Shown here one piece after another: positions 5,563 to 11,052 of a DNA stretch of 11,052 nt. The stretch spans positions 1 through 11,052 of the forward strand of contig CAYHPY010000117.1 of the NCBI GenBank assembly GCA_964358485.1. The letters run 5' to 3'. The position numbers were made by a program, and so were the translations under genes. The notes under the pieces are model-generated. The model searched no databases. It was given only the letters and a program-made list of their open reading frames with translations, and was not told where the DNA came from. Source of the stretch: CAYHPY01 sp964358485 (GTDB lineage Bacteria; Elusimicrobiota; Elusimicrobia; UBA1565; UBA9628). The first letter of the stretch is position 1; every line of letters starts with the position of its first letter.

Positions 5563-6183
5563 ATGAGTTCCGCCCGGTTTTACCTGGAGCTTCCCGCCTT
5601 TAAGGATTTCAGGGAAGTCGTCAGCGACCGGCATTTCCGCCCCTTGCCGGAGGATTGGCTCGTCATCGTCGCCGACATCCAGGGCTCGACCAAGGCCATC
5701 GAGGAGGGCCGCTACAAGGACGTCAATACCTTGGGAGCCGCGGCCATCGTCGCGGCCCAGAACGCCATGGGAAAGGAGGACTTTCCGTTCGTCTTCGGCG
5801 GGGACGGCGCGACCCTCCTGGTCCCACCGGAGGCCTTCCCGGCGGTCGCCGCCGGCTTGGACGGGGTCCGGTCCCTGGCGCGGAAAAAATTCGGCATGAC
5901 CTTGCGCGTCGGGGCCGTCCGGGCCTCCGAGCTCCACGTCGCCGGGCATCTGGTTGAGGTCGGCAAACTGGAGCTCTTCGCGGGGAAATCGATGGCTTCT
6001 TTCCGGGGCGGCGGGCTGGCCAAGGCCGATTCATTGGTCAAGGGCGACCCGGCGCGCTACGCGGTCCCCGAGGGGGCCGAGCCCAAGGCGGATTTGAACG
6101 GCCTCTCCTGCCGGTGGAAGCCCATCCCCTCCACGAACGGCCGCATGTTGTCGCTCCTGGTCTGGCCCAAGGGGGCCCTATAG
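5563..6183 (+). CDS. DUF3095-like, class III cyclase-related protein, apparently truncated at the C-terminus
   Basis: A 206-residue protein. FYLELPAFKDFREV, then HFRPLPEDWLVIVADIQGSTKAIEEGRYKDVN, FPFVFGGDGATLLVP and LSCRWKPIPS match what I know of DUF3095 proteins. The two Asp-bearing strands (VADIQGST, Asp38; FGGDGAT, Asp81) resemble the metal-binding strands of adenylate/guanylate cyclase and GGDEF folds. Whether members of this family make a cyclic nucleotide is not something I can confirm. The family is usually about 370-400 residues as I recall it; here the frame ends at TAG 6181-6183 shortly after LSCRW, so about half is missing. The bases after the stop look different in composition. 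It starts 7 nt after ddl without a clear ribosome binding site. It may be a remnant gene or a short natural variant. Confidence 0.75.
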   Translation: MSSARFYLELPAFKDFREVVSDRHFRPLPEDWLVIVADIQGSTKAIEEGRYKDVNTLGAAAIVAAQNAMGKEDFPFVFGGDGATLLVPPEAFPAVAAGLDGVRSLARKKFGMTLRVGAVRASELHVAGHLVEVGKLELFAGKSMASFRGGGLAKADSLVKGDPARYAVPEGAEPKADLNGLSCRWKPIPSTNGRMLSLLVWPKGAL

Positions 6184-6193
6184 CCAGGCTATA
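6179..6193. repeat. Short palindrome over the stop of the truncated gene
   Basis: TATAGCC (6179-6185) and GGCTATA (6187-6193) are exact reverse complements around one base. It contains the TAG that ends the DUF3095-like frame and lies at the change from high to lower GC. No T-run follows on the + strand. Confidence 0.5.
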
Positions 6194-6229
6194 AACGACC
6201 GCCGATTTCTGGCGCGTAAGCCGTTTGAA

Positions 6230-6727
6230 TCAACGCAGCTTGTACTTGGAAACCTCTTCAGAAGTCGCCTCGGTCACGCGCGGCTTCCACTTTATTTTTG
6301 CTTTTTTCCCTGGAAAGTCGATAGTGTCCAGAATGTACGTCTTGCGTTCTTCCGCCCGGAATTCGACTTCCTGGCAAGTGTCCGATTGCACACGCACGCC
6401 ATCTTTGCTCTTTGCGTAAGCCACCGAAAGTTTGTGTCTCCCTGGTACCAATGGTATTATGAGCGAGTTGTCCCATCCAGATCCCTCAAAACCTTCGCTG
6501 AAAAGGGGCCCGCAAACTTCCGATACATGACCATCCCGGTCGCGATCGTCAACTAGGAACAACCATGCCCCAGATTCCCCAGGAAGGAATAGTCGGGCTT
6601 CATCGCCCGTGGGCACAGCATCATCAGCCAATCGATATTGCGTGGGCGCACATGCGCTGATTAAAAAACTCATAGACAGCATCAGCGTCAATGGGTGATA
6701 CAACAAGAATGGCGTCCTTTGCTTCAT
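6230..6727 (-). CDS. Putative lipoprotein sharing a domain with the neighbouring HEAT/TPR protein
   Basis: A 165-residue protein. The signal peptide ends in a good lipobox, LISAC with Cys26. The mature part starts APTQYRLADD and has DDRDRDGHVSEVCGP. The second half (about 92-160) reads PLVPGRHKLSVAYAKSK, then VEFRAEERKTYILDTIDF and WKPRVTEATSEEVS. The same order of motifs is found in the protein encoded at 6798-8381, so the two are related in this part. I do not recognise the family; the GxHxLxVxY turn is like those in PEGA-type beta domains. Start ATG 6727 has GGAG 5 nt upstream. It is the last - strand gene and lies 70 nt after the larger one. Base use is clearly less GC-rich than in mnmA or ddl. 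Confidence 0.75.
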   Translation of the reverse strand: MKQRTPFLLYHPLTLMLSMSFLISACAPTQYRLADDAVPTGDEARLFLPGESGAWLFLVDDRDRDGHVSEVCGPLFSEGFEGSGWDNSLIIPLVPGRHKLSVAYAKSKDGVRVQSDTCQEVEFRAEERKTYILDTIDFPGKKAKIKWKPRVTEATSEEVSKYKLR

Positions 6728-6732
6728 GCGAT

Positions 6733-6736
6733 CTCC
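6733..6736 (-). promoter_or_regulatory. Ribosome binding site of the small lipoprotein gene
   Basis: On the - strand GGAG lies 5 nt before ATG 6727-6725. It supports this start for the lipoprotein. Confidence 0.5.
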
Positions 6737-6797
6737 ATAGAACCCGTCACTTCTCGTCTATAGCTTCGAAATCTATCAATTGGCATACCAGCAGTGG

Positions 6798-8381
6798 TCA
6801 CCTGCTTATTTTGGGTGTACTCCTAAATCCGCCCTCGAAGTCAATCAGTATCCTCTGGTTCTCGGCGGTACTGAGCATGGGGCTGAAGATCGCATTGGCC
6901 CTGAGGAACTTGACAATCTCCTTATCCTGGCCGGCCTCTTTGGCCTTTTTGAGGCTGAGCGTGAGATTGGCGGCTGACTTCGGCAGGTCGCCCATCCTGT
7001 AGCGTAGCCGTGCCGCGTATAACGGCATGATAGGGTTCACGGGGGCGGCGCGGATAGCCAGCCTATAGGCGTCGAGGGCCTTGTCATAGGTACCGAGCGC
7101 CTCGTATGACATTGCGAGTGAATGGTAGAGTCGGTAAGGCTTGGCGACCTTGGAGAGTTTGGGGTCGAGAGAAAGGGCCTTCAAGTAGGCGGCAACGGTC
7201 TTCTGCGCGTCTTCCTTGTTGGCGGTGTCAGGGTCACCGCTCTTGAAGCCGCGTTGGTAGTAGGCCCATCCAAGGAGGAAGAAGGAGGCGCTGTCCCCCT
7301 TCTCGGAGGTGGCCGTTTCGATATTGCGGATCGCGGCGTCGTAGTCGCCGTCTTCGGTGTTGTCCAAGGCAACCGTGGCCGTCGGGTTCGCCGTTTTGTG
7401 CCTCGCCCTCACCTCAACTCCGCTGGCCTGAACCTCCTCGGCGACGCTGCCGGCGCGCTCGGCTGGGGAATCGCCAATCTTTGAAATGGCTGTCTGAGCT
7501 TCTTTTCGCACCGATTCTTCAGGATCCTGGAGCAGTCGCTGCAATGGGTCCTTCGCCTGCTGTGACCCCAGTTTGCCCAAGGACTTGGCGGCTGCGGCAC
7601 GGACTTTGGGGGTGGGGTCGTCCAGTGCCTCGATCAGTGCGGATACGGAGATGGGCAGGTCAAACTTCCCCAACTCCTTGGCCGCCATCGTCCGCGCCCC
7701 GGCCATGCCCCAGCCCATGCTCTTGAGCATGTTGATCCAACCATTTGCCGTTCCTTCATCGGCCTCAGCGTTTTTCTTGAGACCCGCGCCGTATTTCTGG
7801 AGACGCGCATTGGCCTTATCAACGGATTCTTCCTTTAAGCCTCCGCAAAGAGTCGGGCGGTTCCAAATGTCACTAAGGTCCTCGAGCGTTATTTCCCGGA
7901 CATCGGGTTTCCAGTTTTCCTCGGTGAATTCGGCATTAATCGTATAAATCTTGCCTGCCTCGGCCTCAAAACCCACGCGCAACGGCACCGACGATCTATT
8001 GGTCGTAATTTCGTAATGAGTGTCACCTTGTCGTGCTAGGCCAAAAAGAACCTTTCTGCCGCCTTTGGGCTCCGACGACTTCCTCAGGTAACCGATCGTG
8101 AGCTCGTGCGACCCGGGCGACAAATCGAGTGCGAATTCCCATCCTCCTCTTGAAAGAAACCCTGCGTTGTAATCGTTCTGGTTCCATTTCCCAATGTCTT
8201 CCTCCGTAACGGTGCGTCCCCTATCGTCTTTTCCATCTAGAGCATAAAGTCTCACCGCAGTCATTTTCGGGCAGACCAGGCTCGCCATCCCACGCTTTGG
8301 TTTGGGGGACCCGAAGAATCCTGCGGACGAGGCCCAATGCGGAATGAAAATCTGGCACAGAATCACCGCCGTCAAGCGCAA
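6798..8381 (-). CDS. Secreted or envelope protein with an unknown N-terminal domain, HEAT-like repeats and TPRs
   Basis: From the proposed TTG start at 8381, 527 residues. The first 20 (RLTAVILCQIFIPHWASSA) look like a signal peptide. About 40-177 is a domain shared with the small lipoprotein: DLSPGSHELTIGYLRKS, then LRVGFEAEAGKIYTINAEF and WKPDVREITLEDLS. About 237-307 holds two HEAT-like (PBS-lyase type) repeats: ALIEALDDPTPKVRAAAAKS LGKLG, then LQRLLQDPEESVRKEAQTAI. About 345-487 holds TPR-like repeats (GDYDAAIRNIETA, YHSLAMSYEALGTYDKALDA, PLYAARLRYRMGDLPKSAAN). HEAT and TPR repeats usually bind other proteins, so a scaffold role in the envelope is inferred. The frame stays open upstream to 8870, but that part is Arg/Pro/Gly-rich, has no conserved look, and beyond 8630 lies antisense to the next gene. 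TTG 8381, TTG 8375, GTG 8366 and ATG 8288 are all possible starts. Lower GC than the flanks. Confidence 0.7.
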   Translation of the reverse strand: MRLTAVILCQIFIPHWASSAGFFGSPKPKRGMASLVCPKMTAVRLYALDGKDDRGRTVTEEDIGKWNQNDYNAGFLSRGGWEFALDLSPGSHELTIGYLRKSSEPKGGRKVLFGLARQGDTHYEITTNRSSVPLRVGFEAEAGKIYTINAEFTEENWKPDVREITLEDLSDIWNRPTLCGGLKEESVDKANARLQKYGAGLKKNAEADEGTANGWINMLKSMGWGMAGARTMAAKELGKFDLPISVSALIEALDDPTPKVRAAAAKSLGKLGSQQAKDPLQRLLQDPEESVRKEAQTAISKIGDSPAERAGSVAEEVQASGVEVRARHKTANPTATVALDNTEDGDYDAAIRNIETATSEKGDSASFFLLGWAYYQRGFKSGDPDTANKEDAQKTVAAYLKALSLDPKLSKVAKPYRLYHSLAMSYEALGTYDKALDAYRLAIRAAPVNPIMPLYAARLRYRMGDLPKSAANLTLSLKKAKEAGQDKEIVKFLRANAIFSPMLSTAENQRILIDFEGGFRSTPKISR

Positions 8382-8629
8382 ACCCCTGCACCTGCCGCGC
8401 CCTGGGTCGCATTGGCGTCCGGATTCGGATGGTGCGCGCGGTTCCTTACATCTCCCCCATGTCTGAACTGCGCCCCCTTGTGCGCGGTGATAGCTTGTCG
8501 TCCCGTCGCTCATGCTTGGATGTCGTAATCTGCCAGGCCCGATTGTTTCGTGGCATATTCCGGAATTCTTAGTCCGCGCCACTCCTCTTGCTCTGGTCCC
8601 TCGACGGGCAAGTTCAGGCTCAATGGTTC
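8382..8629. other. Gap between two - strand genes
   Basis: About 250 nt with no supported gene. The frame of the downstream protein is open here, but the residues are Arg/Pro/Gly-rich and unlike a folded domain. A perfect 10-bp palindrome ATTCCGGAAT lies at 8557-8566. I found no convincing terminator after the TPR gene and no clear -35/-10 pair for the HEAT/TPR gene. Confidence 0.4.
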
Positions 8630-9841
8630 TTAACCCTTCTTGTTGATCTTGAGGACGACCTCGTCCACCCCGATCGCCTCGACCGACGCCGCCCAGTTCT
8701 GGTCCAGGTCCGCGAACTCCCCGCGGCCCAACTCGCCTTTGTAGATCACGGAGCCTTCCGGGTCGAAGCGCCGTTGGCTGGGGGGGATCATGCGGATTTC
8801 CATGTGGACCTTGCCCTCCCCGGCGGGCTCGGCCAAAAACAAGATGTTGGGGGTGGTGAAAAAAGCCCACAACAAGCGACGCCCGCCCAAAGCCACGCTG
8901 GTCTGGAAGGCCTGGGGGTTCTCAAGCGGGTCGATGGGCAAGGCTTCCGGGTTGCGCGCTGCCGTCCAGCGGATCTCGGTCTTGTAGCGCTCCTTGAGCT
9001 TGGAGCGGACTTTGAAGTAGGGGGAGAACAAGGTGGAAAAGGGCGCCTTGTTGTCCTGGATGCGAAGCAGGGGAGACAACAGCATCTCAAACGGCGCCAC
9101 CACCTCGCGCCCCTCGGCCGCCTTGGGGTCCTCCTGGGAATCCGGAGTCACTTCGTCGATGACTTGGCTGAGCTCGGGCTTGAGGCGAATGGCCTCGTCG
9201 CGCAGGGCCTCGAGCTTGGCGGCGGGCTCTCCCTTGCGCCGCAGGGTTTGGAAGAGGGCCGTGTAGGCCTCGGCGTAGCTGGGGTCGATTTCCTTGGCTT
9301 TTTCGAAGGAGGCCACGGCCTCGTCGGTCCTGCCTTTTTCCAGCTTCATGAGCCCGAGTTGGAGGTGGGCTTCGGCGTAGGCCGGGTTGATCTGGAGGGC
9401 TCTGGCCATGGACTGCTGGGCTTCCGGCTCCCGCTTGGCCCGGTGCAGGAGGAGGGCGTAATTCAGATGGATGTGGGCGTTGCGCTTCTTGTTCCTGCCG
9501 GCCCGTTTCTTGAAGAACTTGAGGGCCTCCGGATCCGCCGCCCCGATGTAGCGCCGCAGGTAATGCCAGGAATCCGGGAACTCGGGGTCCAGATCCACCG
9601 AGGTTTTGAAGGCGGCCACGGCTCCCGGGATCTCCCCGGAACGGACCAGGCACACCCCCCGCGCGTAATGCAGGAGGGGGTTCTGGGGGTTTTGCGCCAG
9701 GGCCTCATCCAAGGGCTTGACGGCGGCCTCGCACCGGCCGCTTTTGAGCGCCTCCCAGGTCTTGTCGACGGCGGTCGGCAGGCCCGTGGGCTGGGCGGAC
9801 GCCGCGATCGCGGCGACGGCGAGGATCAAGAGCGTTTTCAT
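8630..9841 (-). CDS. Secreted TPR-repeat protein
   Basis: 403 residues from ATG 9841. MKTLLILAVAAIAASAQ is a typical signal peptide with an ASA-Q cleavage site for signal peptidase I and no lipobox Cys. TPR motifs fill about residues 27-90 (CEAAVKPLDEALAQNPQNPL, GEIPGAVAAFKTSVDLDPEF) and about 120-200 (HLNYALLLHRAKREPEAQQS, AEAHLQLGLMKLEKGRTDEA, ASFEKAKEIDPSYAEAYTAL). The last 160 residues, with FSPYFKVRSKLKERYKTEIRW and RRLLWAFFTTPNILFLAE, look like a beta-rich domain I do not recognise. An earlier in-frame ATG at 9865 overlaps the AsmA-like stop, but a consensus ribosome binding site sits right before 9841. The gene is 20 nt after the AsmA-like gene, so both are probably one transcript. Periplasmic protein-protein binding is inferred from the TPRs and the signal peptide. 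Confidence 0.85.
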   Translation of the reverse strand: MKTLLILAVAAIAASAQPTGLPTAVDKTWEALKSGRCEAAVKPLDEALAQNPQNPLLHYARGVCLVRSGEIPGAVAAFKTSVDLDPEFPDSWHYLRRYIGAADPEALKFFKKRAGRNKKRNAHIHLNYALLLHRAKREPEAQQSMARALQINPAYAEAHLQLGLMKLEKGRTDEAVASFEKAKEIDPSYAEAYTALFQTLRRKGEPAAKLEALRDEAIRLKPELSQVIDEVTPDSQEDPKAAEGREVVAPFEMLLSPLLRIQDNKAPFSTLFSPYFKVRSKLKERYKTEIRWTAARNPEALPIDPLENPQAFQTSVALGGRRLLWAFFTTPNILFLAEPAGEGKVHMEIRMIPPSQRRFDPEGSVIYKGELGRGEFADLDQNWAASVEAIGVDEVVLKINKKG

Positions 9842-9847
9842 GGAATT

Positions 9848-9852
9848 CCTCC
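9848..9852 (-). promoter_or_regulatory. Strong ribosome binding site deciding the start of the TPR gene
   Basis: The - strand reads GGAGGAATTCC and then ATG 9841, so GGAGG is 6 nt before the start. The upstream ATG at 9865 lacks such a site, and its extra residues (MIFVRRNS) would only lengthen the signal peptide. Confidence 0.7.
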
Positions 9853-9861
9853 GGACAAAAA

Positions 9862-11052
9862 TCATTTTTTCTTTTTAAACAGCCCTTTGAGAAGGTCTCC
9901 GGCTTTGATGATTTGCTGGGGGGCCCGCAGGATTTTCCCCGCGGGTTGCGTCAGGAGCTTGTCCAGCCGCAGGCGGGGCTTGGGCTCGGCGAAAGTGCCT
10001 CCGACCTCGATGGTGAGCGGCGCGACCTTGGCCACCGTGGCGTGGATGACCAGGGCCAGGGTTTCCCGGGGAAGATCCACGGTCCCGGCGGCGGCCACGC
10101 GCGCGGCCGGGCTCTCCAGGCGGCTTTCCTTGAGAGTCATGACCCCGTTTTGGAAGGCGTAGTCGCCGACGATCTCGGAGAAGGTCACCGCGCTCAGGTC
10201 CGGCAAAAGCTTGATGCCCCCCAAGGAAGTTATCTTGCCGAGGACGGTGAAGGGAAGCAGGACCACCTTGAGCAGGCGGGATTGCTCGCTCATCGCGCCC
10301 AGCCCGGAGAAGCGCCCCTCCCCGACGCGGAGCTTGGCCCAGCCCGAAAGCTTGGCCAAATCGGGGGTGATGCCCTTGAGGTCCCAGGAGAGCGCGGCGT
10401 TGGCCGCTTGGGCCCCGGGGTGCTCCAGCGAGGCGATCTTGACCGAACCGCGCGCCTTCATCGGCGGGGCGGCCGAGGCCGGGGCCTTCGCGGCGGGGGC
10501 CGGAGCCGGGCTTTTTGGGGCGGCGGCGGTTTTTTCCCCCGCGCCCTCGGGGAGCGTGGCGGCGTTGGCGGCCAGGAGCTTGGCCAGGTCCAGCTTGGTG
10601 AGATTGACCTCCAAATTCGCGTCCGGCGCCTTGGCGTAATCCCGGACCTTCAAGCCGCCGCTCAGCAGGCCGCCGGCGAATTCCCCCTTGATGTCGGAGA
10701 ACTCGAAGAAATCCGGGTTGAGGCGGATTTTCCCGGAGAGGCGGGTGTCCAGGCCCGCGGCATTCAGGCTCAACTTCTCCAGGTCCATGGCGATTTTCCC
10801 CGCCAGGGCGCCGGAAAGATCCGCCTGGCCCGCCAGGGAGAGGGCGGCGTCCAGCTTGCGCGGGCCGCCAATGTTTGCGGCCCGCAAGCTCAGGGACACC
10901 GGGAAAAAGCCCTTCAGATTGAACTGTTGGGCGTTGGCATCAATGCCCGAAATCGTCCATAGCACCTCTTGGGGGATGTCCTTGTACACCACTTTCCCCC
11001 CCAAGAGGGACAACTCTTGTATTTTCAACTCCAGCCCCGCCATTGCGGGGCT
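9862..11052 (-). CDS. AsmA-like envelope protein (5' partial)
   Basis: At least 396 residues; the frame is open to the window edge, so the ATG at 11043 is probably internal. The pattern is that of AsmA/TamB-type proteins: repeated short amphipathic beta-strands ending in Gly (LSLAGQADLSGALAGKIAMD, FEFSDIKGEFAGGLLSGGLK), then an Ala/Pro-rich linker in about the middle (KSPAPAPAAKAPASAAPP). A C-terminal AsmA-type part follows (GWAKLRVGEGRFSGLGAMSE, LLPDLSAVTFSEIVGDYAFQ, GVMTLKESRLESPAARVAAA GTVDLPRE). The end is basic, FKKKK. Such proteins are anchored by an N-terminal membrane helix (not in this window) and span the periplasm; AsmA-like members are linked to outer-membrane assembly and phospholipid transport. 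The TPR protein follows after 20 nt and may work with it. Confidence 0.85.
   Translation of the reverse strand, partial: SPAMAGLELKIQELSLLGGKVVYKDIPQEVLWTISGIDANAQQFNLKGFFPVSLSLRAANIGGPRKLDAALSLAGQADLSGALAGKIAMDLEKLSLNAAGLDTRLSGKIRLNPDFFEFSDIKGEFAGGLLSGGLKVRDYAKAPDANLEVNLTKLDLAKLLAANAATLPEGAGEKTAAAPKSPAPAPAAKAPASAAPPMKARGSVKIASLEHPGAQAANAALSWDLKGITPDLAKLSGWAKLRVGEGRFSGLGAMSEQSRLLKVVLLPFTVLGKITSLGGIKLLPDLSAVTFSEIVGDYAFQNGVMTLKESRLESPAARVAAAGTVDLPRETLALVIHATVAKVAPLTIEVGGTFAEPKPRLRLDKLLTQPAGKILRAPQQIIKAGDLLKGLFKKKK

Noticed and set aside
6210..8583. Inverted ends of a mobile element around the lower-GC block
   Set aside because: TGGCGCG-TAAG at 6210-6220 and the reverse complement of 8568-8582 (GTGGCGCGGACTAAG) look alike only with a 3-nt gap, and there is no transposase and no target duplication that I can see.
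8588..10162. Long + strand open frame of 524 codons
   Set aside because: It is antisense to the TPR and AsmA-like genes, which have clear domains, a signal peptide and a strong ribosome binding site. The + strand product is Gly/Leu/Arg-rich with no motif. This is normal for GC-rich DNA.

Overview
The window is GC-rich DNA from a Gram-negative-type bacterium. It encodes several lipoproteins, an AsmA-like envelope protein and a peptidoglycan-precursor ligase. One lipoprotein (3246-3722) has a C-terminal half resembling the globular domain of the pilin-like proteins I associate with Elusimicrobiota. That, with the Ala/Pro-rich low-complexity tails, makes Elusimicrobiota my best guess, but it is an inference and not firm. 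I saw no rRNA, tRNA, CRISPR array, transposase or phage gene.

Left part (1-3722, + strand): the Pro/Ala-rich tail of a gene cut by the window edge; a lipoprotein with a carboxypeptidase-regulatory-like segment; a hairpin terminator; then a tight three-gene run. The run is an IscS/NifS-family cysteine desulfurase (959-2179), mnmA (2176-3249) and a pilin-like lipoprotein (3246-3722), each pair overlapping by ATGA. Cysteine desulfurase and MnmA act in one pathway: sulfur taken from cysteine ends as the 2-thio group of wobble uridine in tRNA. The desulfurase frame is broken by one in-frame TGA at codon 98, although both halves stay in one frame and all active-site spacings match the family. This is the most striking feature of the window.

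Middle part (3723-6183, + strand): a two-copy 59/60-bp hairpin-forming tandem repeat; a stand-alone XRE-type HTH regulator behind an AT-rich leader; a palindrome-rich gap; ddl (D-Ala-D-Ala ligase); and, 7 nt later, a DUF3095-like, cyclase-related gene that looks cut to about half its family length.

Right part (6184-11052, all genes on the - strand): transcription would run from the window edge leftward. An AsmA-like protein (partial) is followed by a secreted TPR protein with a strong ribosome binding site. Then comes a segment of visibly lower GC (about 6184-8300) with a large secreted protein carrying HEAT-like and TPR repeats and a small lipoprotein. These last two share a homologous domain that I do not recognise. 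The lower GC, the strand switch and the truncated DUF3095 gene at its left border suggest an inserted or rearranged block.
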